Below the pieces are notes generated by a model. That model worked only from the letters and a program-made list of their open reading frames with translations, ran no database searches and had not been told where the DNA came from. DNA of 64,000 nt from an uncultured Prevotellaceae bacterium. Lineage in GTDB: Bacteria > Bacteroidota > Bacteroidia > Bacteroidales > Bacteroidaceae. The stretch lies in NCBI GenBank assembly GCA_946415365.1, contig CAMKSE010000002.1, positions 124,001 through 188,000 of the forward strand, in the 5' to 3' direction. Every line of letters begins with the position of its first letter. Position 1 is the stretch's first letter. This document shows, one piece after another, positions 28,544-37,527 of this stretch. The translations under genes were made by a program, and so were the position numbers.

Positions 28544-28571
28544 AGAATCCCGCCAGACGGCGGGATTCTTT
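28542..28571. terminator. Bidirectional terminator between GH67 and mnmA
   Basis: 13-bp perfect stem: AAAGAATCCCGCC (28542-28554) with GGCGGGATTCTTT (28559-28571) and the tetraloop AGAC. It starts inside the GH67 stop codon and ends 2 nt before the mnmA stop. The A-run on the left and T-run on the right let it serve both convergent genes. Confidence 0.93.
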
Positions 28572-28573
28572 AT

Positions 28574-29656
28574 TTACAATGTTATCTCTCCTGAGCCGAA
28601 GCAACGGTGATGATGCTCGTCGTAGATAACACAGAACTGTCCTGGAGCCACACCATGAATCCTCTCCTTGGAATGTAGCACAAATGAGTCCTTTCCCGTC
28701 CATTCCAACGTAGCAGGATGATACTCAGGCGTATGTCGTATCTTGAACGTCACCTCACGAGGCGTCTCCTGACTCCTGGTCAGCCAGTGGAAGTCCCTCA
28801 CAGCGAAATCCTTTTTGTAGGCCGTTTCCGGGTCATAGCCATGCGACACATAGAGAATATTCTGTTCCACATCCTTCTTCACAACAAACCAAGGTCCCCC
28901 GCCAAAGCCCATACCCTTGCGTTGGCCAATGGTATGGAACCACAATCCTTTGTGTTCGCCAATGCGTTTTCCAGTCTCTAACTCAACAACATCGCCAGGC
29001 CTTTCACCCAGATAGCGACGGATATAGTCGTTGTAGTTCATCTTTCCCAAAAAGCAGATACCCTGAGAGTCCTTGCGTTTGGCGTTCACCAGGTGCTCTC
29101 GCTCTGCTATCTGCCGCACCTCATCCTTCATATAGTGTCCGATAGGGAAGAGTGCCTTCTTAAGTTGCCAGTCGTGTATCTGGGCCAGAAAGTCAGTCTG
29201 ATCCTTCACGGGGTCTGGACTTGTGCAGAGCCACTTTCTTCCCTCCTCATCTATTTCCGTCTGTGCATAATGACCTGTGGCGATAAGGTCGTAGTCATGT
29301 CCGCGCTTCTCATCAAAGGCTCCGAACTTAATGAGACGATTGCACATCACGTCAGGATTGGGCGTCAGTCCCTCGCGTACCTTATTCATAGTATAAGCCG
29401 TCACACGATCCCAATATTCCTTGTGGCAGTCAATAACCTCCAACTTGCAGCCGTACTTATACGCCACAGCTGTAGCCATCTCAAGGTCCTCCTCCGACGA
29501 ACAGTCCCATTCCTTCTGTTCCTCAGGTCCGATCTTAATATAGAAACAGTCGGGATGCAGTCCGAGCTTTGCCAGCTCATACACCACCACACTGCTGTCA
29601 ACTCCTCCCGACAGCAGTACCGCAACACGTTTGTTATTCAGCTCTTCTATTGTCAT
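28574..29656 (-). CDS. mnmA: tRNA-specific 2-thiouridylase MnmA
   Basis: 360 residues from the ATG at 29656 (MTIEELNNKRVAVLLSGGVDSSV). The open frame extends 28 codons further up, but that passes through the promoter and is rejected. The PP-loop is LSGGVDSSV; the catalytic cysteines lie in NPDVMCNRLIKF and SQGICFLG. It transfers sulfur to C2 of the wobble uridine of Lys, Glu and Gln tRNAs. A single gene with its own promoter, convergent with GH67 across a shared terminator. A SQETPRE stretch near the C-terminal domain is encoded by two GGAG heptamers like those in GH67. Confidence 0.96.
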   Translation of the reverse strand: MTIEELNNKRVAVLLSGGVDSSVVVYELAKLGLHPDCFYIKIGPEEQKEWDCSSEEDLEMATAVAYKYGCKLEVIDCHKEYWDRVTAYTMNKVREGLTPNPDVMCNRLIKFGAFDEKRGHDYDLIATGHYAQTEIDEEGRKWLCTSPDPVKDQTDFLAQIHDWQLKKALFPIGHYMKDEVRQIAEREHLVNAKRKDSQGICFLGKMNYNDYIRRYLGERPGDVVELETGKRIGEHKGLWFHTIGQRKGMGFGGGPWFVVKKDVEQNILYVSHGYDPETAYKKDFAVRDFHWLTRSQETPREVTFKIRHTPEYHPATLEWTGKDSFVLHSKERIHGVAPGQFCVIYDEHHHRCFGSGEITL

Positions 29657-29675
29657 CGTTATATAAATTCGCTTG

Positions 29676-29707
29676 CAAAGGTACAAATAAGTGCGAGAAA
29701 AAACAAA
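29676..29707 (-). promoter_or_regulatory. mnmA promoter
   Basis: Minus-strand TTTG (29704-29707), 20 nt, then TACCTTTG (29676-29683): a full Bacteroidota promoter, with the -7 element 19 nt upstream of the mnmA ATG. Confidence 0.88.
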
Positions 29708-29810
29708 TATAATCAAATAAATATGATGGTTTCGGCACATACGACTGAGAGTTTAGATAGTGTAAAGTCATCCTTTGGAAACACCTTTATTTATGGGCAA
29801 TCTGGGATGG

Positions 29811-29964
29811 CTTGAAAATTCTCTCGATAATTTTGAGGTTTACTGCCTGTAAAGTCCGAGTTTACTGCCTTTAAAATCTGAAATTCTCTCGAGAATTTCA
29901 GAGTGGGTTTTGGGCTTTCTTTAGCGATACAAACTTGTGCCCGTGAGTTTACAGGCAGTAAACC
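29811..29964. repeat. Nested inverted-repeat cassette in the mnmA-SPFH gap
   Basis: The 470-bp gap (29657-30126) between the divergent mnmA and SPFH genes holds no convincing ORF. Inside it, GGTTTACTGCCTGTAAA (29837-29853) and TTTACAGGCAGTAAACC (29948-29964) form a perfect 17-bp inverted repeat. Between them lies an 11-bp palindrome CTGAAATTCTC-TC-GAGAATTTCAG (29878-29901). A partial extra copy, TTTACTGCCTTTAAA, precedes the palindrome. A weaker palindrome, AAAATTCTCTCGATAATTTT, lies just outside at 29815-29834. It looks like a small mobile or regulatory palindromic element; no transposase is present. Confidence 0.8.
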
Positions 29965-30044
29965 CTATATAATAAATAATGTGCACGTAAGTCTAGAGAA
30001 AGTGACGATATTATTTAAATCTTGTTAAAAATGTGGGCAAAGTC

Positions 30045-30075
30045 ATTGCCATATCAGAAATAATACATATCTTTG
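30045..30075 (+). promoter_or_regulatory. Promoter of the SPFH operon
   Basis: ATTG (30045-30048), 19 nt, then TATCTTTG (30068-30075), followed by a leader of about 50 nt to the ATG at 30127. Confidence 0.85.
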
Positions 30076-30126
30076 CAATATCATTTTGATATCATTTAGA
30101 ATTCAACCATTTAAAACTGTAGAATT

Positions 30127-31092
30127 ATGGAGAATAAAGAGTATGCATTCAAAGGGATAGTGATGAACGGATTCCTGATGTTGTTTGTCAACTTCGCTGT
30201 TCTAGTAGTTTCCATCTTAGGCATCATCCGCAGTATCATCCTACTCGACGCTACTGACGGAGCGTGTGGCGGTTGGCTGCTAGGCGGCAGTATTATTCTG
30301 CTCATCATCAACATCATCATGTGGTGCGGACTGATGATGCTCGAGCCTAACGAAGCCAAAGTCACCACATGGTTTGGAAAGTACAGCGGCACATTCTCGA
30401 GAACAGGATTCTACTGGATCAACCCATTCTACTCCACTAAGAAAGTGTCGCTGCGTGCTCGAAACCTCGATGCCGAGCCCATCAAAGTGAACGACAAGAC
30501 GGGTAATCCTGTGATGATCGGACTGGTGCTGGTATGGAAACTGAAGGACACATACAAAGCTCTTTTCGAGGTGGATTCCCAAACGATGGCTTCTAATCCC
30601 AACGCCGTCGGCTCAGACACAAAGGGACTGATGAACGCATTGGAGAACTTTGTCCGTGTTCAGAGTGATGCTGCCTTGCGTCAGGTAGCAGGCCAGTATG
30701 CTTACGATGATGAGGACAACAAGCATGATGATCCTACGCTCCGTTCAAGTGCAGATGAGATTAACGAACAATTGGAGCAAAAGTTAGATGAACGTCTGGC
30801 ATTGGCAGGCATTGAGGTGGTAGAGGCTCGCATCAACTATCTGGCCTACGCCCCTGAGATAGCAGCCGTGATGCTGCGTCGTCAGCAGGCATCAGCCATC
30901 ATCACAGCCCGTGAGAAAATCGTAGAGGGAGCCGTATCGATGGTAAAGATGGCGCTCGACAAGCTCTCGACGGAGAATATTGTCGATCTCGACGACGACA
31001 AGAAGGCTGCTATGGTTTCGAATCTGCTCGTGGTACTCTGCGGTGATGATTCTGCTCAACCAGTAGTGAATACAGGTACGCTGAACCACTAA
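30127..31092 (+). CDS. SPFH/Band 7 domain membrane protein
   Basis: 321 residues. Two N-terminal hydrophobic segments (about residues 12-38 and 48-71, the latter LLGGSIILLIINIIMWCGLMML) are followed by the SPFH domain: EPNEAKVTTWFGKYSGTFSRTGFYWINPF, then DAEPIKVNDKTGNPVMIGLVLVW. The charged C-terminal part (LEQKLDERLALAGIEVVEARI) is the usual coiled-coil region. SPFH proteins oligomerise into cage-like membrane scaffolds that hold proteases or other enzymes. First gene of a tightly packed operon with a small DNA-binding-type protein 3 nt downstream. Confidence 0.92.
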   Translation: MENKEYAFKGIVMNGFLMLFVNFAVLVVSILGIIRSIILLDATDGACGGWLLGGSIILLIINIIMWCGLMMLEPNEAKVTTWFGKYSGTFSRTGFYWINPFYSTKKVSLRARNLDAEPIKVNDKTGNPVMIGLVLVWKLKDTYKALFEVDSQTMASNPNAVGSDTKGLMNALENFVRVQSDAALRQVAGQYAYDDEDNKHDDPTLRSSADEINEQLEQKLDERLALAGIEVVEARINYLAYAPEIAAVMLRRQQASAIITAREKIVEGAVSMVKMALDKLSTENIVDLDDDKKAAMVSNLLVVLCGDDSAQPVVNTGTLNH

Positions 31093-31095
31093 ACA

Positions 31096-31284
31096 ATGGC
31101 AGAGAAAAGTACCAAGAGTTTTATCCTACGCGTCGACGCTGAGATGATGAACGCAATAGAGGCCTGGGCTGCTGACGAGTTCCGCAGCACCAACGGCCAG
31201 TTGCAGTGGATCATCACCGAGGCCCTGCGCAAAGCCAAACGTCTGCCCCAAAAGAAGCAAAACAATGGAACAGAACAACTTTGA
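31096..31284 (+). CDS. Small Arc/MetJ-type ribbon-helix-helix protein
   Basis: 62 residues. The N-terminal beta strand KSFILRVDAEMMNAI is followed by two helices (AWAADEFRSTNGQLQWIITEALRKA is the helical part), the pattern of Arc-family proteins in which the strand pairs with a second subunit and inserts into the DNA major groove. It starts 3 nt after the SPFH stop and overlaps the DUF1648 gene by 20 nt. It may regulate its own operon. No toxin-like partner of typical kind is adjacent, so an antitoxin role is not supported. It might instead be an adaptor for the SPFH protein. Confidence 0.82.
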   Translation: MAEKSTKSFILRVDAEMMNAIEAWAADEFRSTNGQLQWIITEALRKAKRLPQKKQNNGTEQL

Positions 31285-31750
31285 TATCAAAAAGATAAAA
31301 GTGCATCGCACCACTGAGGCTACAGTCTTTGAGGCAGCCTTCGTCATCGTGGCCATCGTGGTGTGGGGACTTGTCATCTGGATGATTCATCAGGCACCAG
31401 ACATCGTGCCTACCCATTTTGACGGAGCAGGCAATCCCAACGCCTATGGCTCGCCAGTTGGCGTCACAATTCCCTGCATCATCCTGACAATCGTAGCCAT
31501 CGGCTGCATGGTGACAGCCTATTATCCACGCCACATCAACATGCCATTCAAGATCACGAACATCCAACAGGTGAAGCTCGCCATCCGAAGTATCCGAGTG
31601 GCAGGCATCACCCTGTTGCTATTGACGCTGGCTGTTGCCTATATTATGCTTGGCATGTCGAAGCCTTCGGCAACTCCCATCATTGCAATCGTCGTGCTTC
31701 TTATCCTCAACTTCTTTATTTTCTCAATACTGACCTATAAAGCAAAATGA
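31265..31750 (+). CDS. DUF1648 membrane protein (SdpI-like N-terminal region)
   Basis: 161 residues with about four hydrophobic spans (AFVIVAIVVWGLVIWMIH, GVTIPCIILTIVAIGCMVTAY, AGITLLLLTLAVAYIML, PIIAIVVLLILNFFIF). The DUF1648 signature VPTHFDGAGNPNAYGSP follows the first span. In Bacillus, proteins with this domain include the SdpI immunity protein, but most members have no known role. It overlaps the RHH gene by 20 nt and its TGA overlaps the next ATG, so four genes are translationally linked. Confidence 0.87.
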   Translation: MEQNNFDIKKIKVHRTTEATVFEAAFVIVAIVVWGLVIWMIHQAPDIVPTHFDGAGNPNAYGSPVGVTIPCIILTIVAIGCMVTAYYPRHINMPFKITNIQQVKLAIRSIRVAGITLLLLTLAVAYIMLGMSKPSATPIIAIVVLLILNFFIFSILTYKAK

Positions 31751-33027
31751 GAAAGATATTCTTCACCTTACTTCTCACCCTGTCCACAACGACTGTTTGG
31801 ACTCAGGTCAATCCCACCACAGCCCTGCTTGGCTCATGGTCAGGCAAACTTAAAGTGGGAACCATATCGCTAACTGTAGTGCTCCATTTGGAACAAGCCG
31901 ATGGTTATGTAAAGGCATCATTAGATAGTCCAAACCAAGGTGCCAAAGATATTCCTGCAAATAAAGAGTATCTTTCTGACGACTCTATAGCCGTGAAAGT
32001 AGAAATGATTGGTGCCACTTATCGTGCCAAGCTGAAAGACGGGAAACTTGATGGTATATTCTCGCAGAGCGGCATGAAGTTTCCACTTGTCATGACGAAA
32101 GGCGTGCCAGAGGTAAAACGTCCTCAGGAGCCTAAGCCACCTTTTCCTTACGAGACAGAAGAGGTGACATTTAAAAACGAGAAAGACAGCGCTACACTTG
32201 CAGGCACGCTGACTTGGCCTATGGGGTATGACAAAAATGCGAAAAAGAAACCAATGGTTGTGCTATTCGTCACTGGAAGCGGACAGGAGAATCGCGACGA
32301 GGAAATCTTTTACCACAAGCCATTCTTGGTTATTGCCGACTATCTTGCCCGTCAGGGTATTGCCTCACTCCGTTACGACGATCGTGCAACTGGAAAATCT
32401 ACTGGTGGAGATGTGAAGAATGCCACATCGGAAGACTTTGCTCGCGATGCTGCTGCTGGCCTCGAATTTTTGCGCAGCAAGAAAGCATTCAGTAAGGTGG
32501 GCATTATTGGCCATAGCGAAGGTGGACTTATCGCCTTCCTTCTTGGTGCACTGAAAAAGACGGACTTTATCGTCTCGCTGGCAGGTCCTGGCGTCAAGGG
32601 TGACACACTCTCGGCTATACAGAGTAACCGCATAATGGAACTCTCAGGGATTGATTCCACATTGACAGCTAAGATGACGGTTAAGAAAATACGACAAGAC
32701 CCACAGTTCCAGAAATTTCGCTGGTATCAGTGGTTCTTAGATTATGACCCATCAGACAACATCGGCAAAACCCGTTGCCCAGTCTTCGCTCTTAATGGCG
32801 ATCACGATACCCAAGTCATCTCTTCGCAGAACCTGACAGCCATTAAGCAACTCCTTCCAAAATCAAAGAAAAACCTCTTCAAAGAGTATTCTGGCCTCAA
32901 CCACCTCTTCCAGCACTGTACCACGGGCCTCCCCACTGAGTACGGTGACATCGAGGAAACCATTTCAGAGGAAGTGCTGAAAGATATCGCCCAATGGCTC
33001 AATCAATTGAATAAATCATCAAAATAA
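31747..33027 (+). CDS. Secreted alpha/beta hydrolase with N-terminal beta-rich domain
   Basis: 426 residues. Signal peptide MRKIFFTLLLTLSTTTVWTQ, then a lipocalin-like beta domain (LLGSWSGKLKVGTISLTVVLHLEQ, about residues 28-120), then an alpha/beta hydrolase. The nucleophile elbow is GHSEGG; the acid Asp is in NGDHDTQV; the His is in GLNHLFQH. RYDDRATGKS is typical of esterase-like members. Probably a periplasmic esterase or peptidase of unknown substrate. ATGA overlap with the DUF1648 gene. Confidence 0.88.
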   Translation: MRKIFFTLLLTLSTTTVWTQVNPTTALLGSWSGKLKVGTISLTVVLHLEQADGYVKASLDSPNQGAKDIPANKEYLSDDSIAVKVEMIGATYRAKLKDGKLDGIFSQSGMKFPLVMTKGVPEVKRPQEPKPPFPYETEEVTFKNEKDSATLAGTLTWPMGYDKNAKKKPMVVLFVTGSGQENRDEEIFYHKPFLVIADYLARQGIASLRYDDRATGKSTGGDVKNATSEDFARDAAAGLEFLRSKKAFSKVGIIGHSEGGLIAFLLGALKKTDFIVSLAGPGVKGDTLSAIQSNRIMELSGIDSTLTAKMTVKKIRQDPQFQKFRWYQWFLDYDPSDNIGKTRCPVFALNGDHDTQVISSQNLTAIKQLLPKSKKNLFKEYSGLNHLFQHCTTGLPTEYGDIEETISEEVLKDIAQWLNQLNKSSK

Positions 33028-33034
33028 AACAAAC

Positions 33035-33904
33035 ATGGTAGAACTAAAAAACGAACAGCTCACTATTGTCATATCCGAGGTAGGAGCAGAATTACAGAGT
33101 ATAAAGGATGTCAACGGTAAGGAATATCTATGGCAGGCTGATCCTAACTATTGGCCTCGACACTCACCCATCCTTTTCCCCATAGTGTGCAGCGTCAACA
33201 ATGACACTTACCGTGTGGAGGGGAAAGAGTATCATCTGCCTCGTCACGGATTTGCCCGTGATACGGATTTCAAACTCATTGCTCAGAGTGAGCGCAAGGT
33301 GACTTTCGCCCTCGAGTCGTCGGAAGAGACAAAAAAGGTCTATCCCTATGACTTCACCCTCAGCATCAGTTATATTCTCGATGACAAAAAAATCGGTGTC
33401 ATCTGGCACGTCCTCAACACTGACACCCAAGAAATCCACTTCCAAATTGGCGGACATCCAGCCTTTAATGTGCCCGGCATGAAGACAGGTGAAAATCAAT
33501 ACGGACGAATACGTCTCGACAACGAAGAATCCCTTGATGGTCTGAAAAGTTACATCGATGGCTCTCACGAGATGACAGAAGTACCTGTGGAGGCAGAACA
33601 GGGCATCATTGAGTTTACGGATAACACATGGCGTAACGACAGCATGAAAATCCACAAGAGTCAAGTGCACCGTGCTGAGTTGCTCGGACCTGACGGCGAA
33701 CCTGAGGTAACCGTCGACTTCCGAACCCCAGTTATCGCATTCTGGAGTCCTTATCAGAAGAATGCGCCCTTCGTATGCATCGAACCTTGGTATGGATTAG
33801 GCGACCCGCGTGGTTTCGAGGGTGAATTTAAAGACAAGCCCCTAATGAACCATCTGCAGCCTGGCGCATCATTCATGTCTAGATACGATATCACTATAAG
33901 ATAA
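33035..33904 (+). CDS. Aldose 1-epimerase family protein (LacX-like)
   Basis: 289 residues, no signal peptide. The galactose-mutarotase fold is indicated by VISEVGAELQSIKDVNGKEYLW, LPRHGFARDTDF with the family's central His, IGGHPAFN with the second His, and CIEPWYGLGDP with the catalytic Glu. It interconverts alpha and beta anomers of a free sugar or sugar phosphate. It lies 7 nt after the hydrolase and 24 nt before the sugar kinase, so it could feed that kinase. Confidence 0.92.
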   Translation: MVELKNEQLTIVISEVGAELQSIKDVNGKEYLWQADPNYWPRHSPILFPIVCSVNNDTYRVEGKEYHLPRHGFARDTDFKLIAQSERKVTFALESSEETKKVYPYDFTLSISYILDDKKIGVIWHVLNTDTQEIHFQIGGHPAFNVPGMKTGENQYGRIRLDNEESLDGLKSYIDGSHEMTEVPVEAEQGIIEFTDNTWRNDSMKIHKSQVHRAELLGPDGEPEVTVDFRTPVIAFWSPYQKNAPFVCIEPWYGLGDPRGFEGEFKDKPLMNHLQPGASFMSRYDITIR

Positions 33905-33928
33905 AAACACAAAAACAGATAAGACACA

Positions 33929-34948
33929 ATGAGAATTATCACATTCGGCGAACTACTGCTCCGCTTTTCCAAAACTGACCACCTACGCCTGACACAGGGT
34001 GACACTTTAGTCTGTAAATATGGTGGAAGCGAGGCCAATGTAGCAGTTTCGCTAGCTATGCAAAATGAAGAGGTGACCTATATCACAAGACTGCCCGACA
34101 CGCCCGTGGGCCACGCTGGCGCTATGAGTTTGGCGCAGCTGGGCGTCGACACTACCCGTGTGCTCTACGGCGGGCAGCGTATCGGCACCTATTATTTTGA
34201 ACCCGCTGCGGGCATGCGACCAGCCAAGGTCATATACGACCGTAACAACTCGGCCTATTATGACCTCAAGCCAGGCATGATTCCCTGGGAACATATCCTG
34301 AGAGATGCCACCATTTTCCACGTGTCGGGCATCACTGCCGCCATCTCGCAGCAGGCTGCAGACGCCACCTTCGAAGCACTCGATATTGCTGATAAAATGG
34401 GGGTAACCATTGCTTTCGATATCAACTACCGGAAAAACCTATGGAAGTATGGGGCAGATGCCCGCCAAACACTGCGACGCATGCTCGCCCGTTGCGACAT
34501 GATGTTCGGCGACGCTATCGAGTTTGAGTTCCTGAGCGGCCATCCACAACCGCCATTCACAGCTACAGACGCAAGCTTTGAAATGCAGATGAAAGAGTAT
34601 GGCGAGTGGTTCGACGAACTGCATGCCGACTTCCCCCGCTGCAAGTGCTGGATGATGGGCATGCGTAACATCGTAAGCTCTATGCACCACACTCTGACAG
34701 GACTGCTTTGGACTGACGGCACCCTGCTGAAGGCACCCATCATGGACATCCCCCATGTGATAGACCCCGTAGGTGTCGGTGATGCTTTCATGGGCGGTTG
34801 GATGCACGCCATCCAGCTCTTCCCCAATGACAGACAGAAGCAATTAGACTACTCGCTGGCTGCTGCTGCACTGAAGAATTCCATCCCAGGCGACTTTAAC
34901 CTCTCGACTGAAGAAGAAATCCTCGAGGTAATGGCGAAGATGAAATAG
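33929..34948 (+). CDS. kdgK: PfkB-family sugar kinase, probably 2-keto-3-deoxygluconate kinase
   Basis: 339 residues. MRIITFGELLLRFSK and YGGSEANVAVSLA mark the N-terminal sugar-binding side. DINYRKNLW lies mid-protein, and DPVGVGDAFMGG is the PfkB signature 2 with the catalytic Asp (GVGDAF). KdgK phosphorylates KDG, an intermediate of uronate breakdown, which would fit the alpha-glucuronidase gene some 6 kb away. The exact sugar is inferred from family resemblance; a fructokinase-like role is the alternative. Last gene of the SPFH-to-kinase run. No terminator hairpin is obvious after it. Confidence 0.8.
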   Translation: MRIITFGELLLRFSKTDHLRLTQGDTLVCKYGGSEANVAVSLAMQNEEVTYITRLPDTPVGHAGAMSLAQLGVDTTRVLYGGQRIGTYYFEPAAGMRPAKVIYDRNNSAYYDLKPGMIPWEHILRDATIFHVSGITAAISQQAADATFEALDIADKMGVTIAFDINYRKNLWKYGADARQTLRRMLARCDMMFGDAIEFEFLSGHPQPPFTATDASFEMQMKEYGEWFDELHADFPRCKCWMMGMRNIVSSMHHTLTGLLWTDGTLLKAPIMDIPHVIDPVGVGDAFMGGWMHAIQLFPNDRQKQLDYSLAAAALKNSIPGDFNLSTEEEILEVMAKMK

Positions 34949-35010
34949 CATTTGTCTGCCATGATGCGAAAATAATATGAATAATAAAGGGTGTATTGGA
35001 AAATATTTCG

Positions 35011-35018
35011 TACCTTTG
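35011..35018 (+). promoter_or_regulatory. Promoter -7 element of first CotH gene
   Basis: TACCTTTG followed by CACCC, 28 nt before the ATG at 35047. Its position rules out the longer open frame that begins at 34996. The sequence around it resembles the promoter of the second CotH gene (TAACTTTGCACCC). Confidence 0.8.
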
Positions 35019-35046
35019 CACCCGAATTTCATATTATAGGCCGGAA

Positions 35047-37479
35047 ATGAACATGTCAAAACAACATCTGGCCTTAGCTTTTCTGCTGATTTTCAGCACC
35101 ATAGCAAAGGCCGGCGAAGATACCAGCGGTAACGATAATAGCCTGGTAATTAATGAACTGATGCAGTCGAATATCGACTGTTGGATGGATGACCTTAACG
35201 AATTCCCTGACTCATGGGTGGAACTCTACAATGCAGGTTCGACCAGCGTAGAACTGAGTCATTTCAGCCTCGGCGAGACAGACAAAGCCGAGGAGGCATG
35301 GAAACTGCCAAGCCAGACAGTAGCCCCAGGGCAATATGTCATTGTATGCTGCGACAATGAGAATAGTAAATTGCATACCTCCTTCCGCCTTGAATCTGGC
35401 AAGGGGTGTTCTGTCTACTTATTCTGTGAGAATGCCATTGTCGATAAGGTTGAGAACTTAGGCAGTCAACCTGCCCCAAACACTTCATATGGCCGCAAGA
35501 CTGACGGCAGTGATGAGTGGGGCTACCAACTGACTCCAACTCCCCAAGCAGCTAACTGCGGAGAGATTTGCGAATGGGACCACATTCTCGGAGAGCCTAT
35601 TTTTAGTGAAAAGGGCCGGGTATTGACCTCTTCCGGCAGTCTCACGCTTACCCTCTCCCTGCCAAAGGATGCACCTGAGGGTACATTAATATATTATACC
35701 ACAGACGGTCGTGAGCCTACAAAAGAAAGTGAGTTATACACGGAGGAGTTGTCGATTAATGATAGTTATACTATCCGCGCCAAATTATTTTGCGATGGAT
35801 GGCTTTCACCACGCTCAACCGTTCATTCATACATCTTTCTCAATCGCGAAATGACCATACCGGTTATCTCCATTACCACAAACGATGACTATCTGAATGG
35901 TAAAAAGGGTATCTTTACCGTCAACAGTAAGGCCAACCAAATCAACTGGCGTCGCCCCATCAACTTCGAGTTATTCGATGAAGCAGGTAAAGAATGTGTT
36001 CTCAATCAGATATGTGAGACACGTATTATGGGTGGTCAGTCGAGAGATTGGAAGCGGAAGTCGATGGCCATCTATGCCCACAAGCGCTTCGGTACCCGCC
36101 GCCTGGAATATGAATTCTTCCCAGACCAAAAACCAGGGCTAACTGATTTCAAGAGCATAATGCTTCGTAATGCAGGCAACGACATTGATGGCCTTTATAT
36201 GCGTGACGCCATTATCCAGCGCTCCATGGCGCAAAATGCTGACCTCGACTGGCAGGCCTGGCGCCCTGCTGTTGTATATATCAACGGCGAATACCATTGT
36301 ATGCTTAACATCCGTGAACGTAGTAACGACGACAACATCTTCACCAACTACGACGAGTTAGAAGACATCGACATGGTGGAGATAGCCCAAGAGAACAACA
36401 AACTGAAAGCAGAATTGAAGGCAGGCACCATGGACAGTTATGAGCGCTTTGTAGAGTTCTATTCACAAGAGGGTCACACCCTCGCAGAATATGCCGAATG
36501 GATTGATTGGGAGGAATACATGAACCTGATGGCTATGAACCTCTTCTTCAATAACCAAGATTTCCCAGGAAATAACATCGTCATGTGGCGTCCAAGGCAA
36601 GATGGTGGAAAATGGCGTTGGATTTCGAAAGACACAGACTTCGGTCTCGGCCTCTATGGGTCACAGGCCAAAGAGAACACCATAAAGTGGATCTACTCAC
36701 CCAACACCACTAACACATGGGCTAATACAGAGGAGGCAACTAGACTTTTCCGCCATCTGATGGATGATGAGGACTTTCGTCATAAGTTTATCGACCGCTG
36801 CCTCATTTATATGGGAGACTTCCTCAACGAACAAGGCGTACGTGCCATATGGGATCCAATGTATGAACTTGTTAAGGATGAGCTTCTTATCCACAGAGAC
36901 GAGTTAAACCCGCCAAGCCCCTGGGGAGGCTGGTGGGGCGGTGGCAACAACGAAAACAGCATCAAGAATGAACTTAATAATGCCCGGAACTGGCTTAAGG
37001 ACCGTACTGGTTATTTCCGAAAAGACCTCTGTGACTATTACAAAGTAGGCACACCTATCGCTATGACTATCAACAAAAAATTGGAGAATGCTGCCGATGG
37101 ACACTTTATCTTCAATGGTATCAAACTCACTAAAGGCACTTTCGACGGACATTTCATTGCCGGTAGAAAGATTACACTTGAATCTGGCCAAGATGCTACC
37201 CTGAACATTACAGGTTGGGAAGTTGTTGCAGATGGCAGTTCTACTACATACCCAGGTACCAGATTAGAGATAGATATGCCCCAGTGCAAGAGTTTCTCTA
37301 TCAATGCTGTTATAGACGGTACAGGTATAACACAAATCAAGAAAGACAATCCATCGCAAGATGTGTACGACTTGAATGGACGTAAGGTACGTTCTGGTTC
37401 ATCTTCACTTGAAGGCCTGCCACATGGCATCTATATCATCCGAGGCAAAAAGGTTAACAATACTAAAATATGTTTATAA
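35047..37479 (+). CDS. Surface CotH-kinase-domain protein with lamin-tail domain (paralogue 1)
   Basis: 810 residues from the ATG at 35047; an ATG two codons later is also possible. A signal peptide (MSKQHLALAFLLIFSTIAKA) is followed by a lamin-tail-like domain (VINELMQSN to about residue 180). Next is a chitobiase C-terminal-like domain (YYTTDGREPTKES), then a CotH domain with RRPINFELFD and LRNAGND. The CotH domain continues with NIRERSNDDNIF and GKWRWISKDTDFGLGL, where the two Asp match the CotH metal-binding motif. The tail VYDLNGRKVRSG...GIYIIRGKKV is a likely sorting domain. CotH proteins of spore formers are secretory-pathway-type protein kinases; the substrate in this non-sporulating lineage is unknown. 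Tandem paralogue of the next gene. Confidence 0.87.
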   Translation: MNMSKQHLALAFLLIFSTIAKAGEDTSGNDNSLVINELMQSNIDCWMDDLNEFPDSWVELYNAGSTSVELSHFSLGETDKAEEAWKLPSQTVAPGQYVIVCCDNENSKLHTSFRLESGKGCSVYLFCENAIVDKVENLGSQPAPNTSYGRKTDGSDEWGYQLTPTPQAANCGEICEWDHILGEPIFSEKGRVLTSSGSLTLTLSLPKDAPEGTLIYYTTDGREPTKESELYTEELSINDSYTIRAKLFCDGWLSPRSTVHSYIFLNREMTIPVISITTNDDYLNGKKGIFTVNSKANQINWRRPINFELFDEAGKECVLNQICETRIMGGQSRDWKRKSMAIYAHKRFGTRRLEYEFFPDQKPGLTDFKSIMLRNAGNDIDGLYMRDAIIQRSMAQNADLDWQAWRPAVVYINGEYHCMLNIRERSNDDNIFTNYDELEDIDMVEIAQENNKLKAELKAGTMDSYERFVEFYSQEGHTLAEYAEWIDWEEYMNLMAMNLFFNNQDFPGNNIVMWRPRQDGGKWRWISKDTDFGLGLYGSQAKENTIKWIYSPNTTNTWANTEEATRLFRHLMDDEDFRHKFIDRCLIYMGDFLNEQGVRAIWDPMYELVKDELLIHRDELNPPSPWGGWWGGGNNENSIKNELNNARNWLKDRTGYFRKDLCDYYKVGTPIAMTINKKLENAADGHFIFNGIKLTKGTFDGHFIAGRKITLESGQDATLNITGWEVVADGSSTTYPGTRLEIDMPQCKSFSINAVIDGTGITQIKKDNPSQDVYDLNGRKVRSGSSSLEGLPHGIYIIRGKKVNNTKICL

Positions 37480-37527
37480 TGTATTAAAAGGTTAAATAAG
37501 AATAGCTATGCAATATAAGAAAATAGC

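Noticed and set aside
31096..31284. Antitoxin of a toxin-antitoxin pair
   Set aside because: The RHH protein is followed by a DUF1648 membrane protein and a secreted hydrolase, not by a RelE, MazF or PIN-type toxin.
34996..35046. Longer start of the first CotH protein
   Set aside because: The -7 element TACCTTTG lies at 35011-35018, inside this extension, and the signal peptide begins after 35047.
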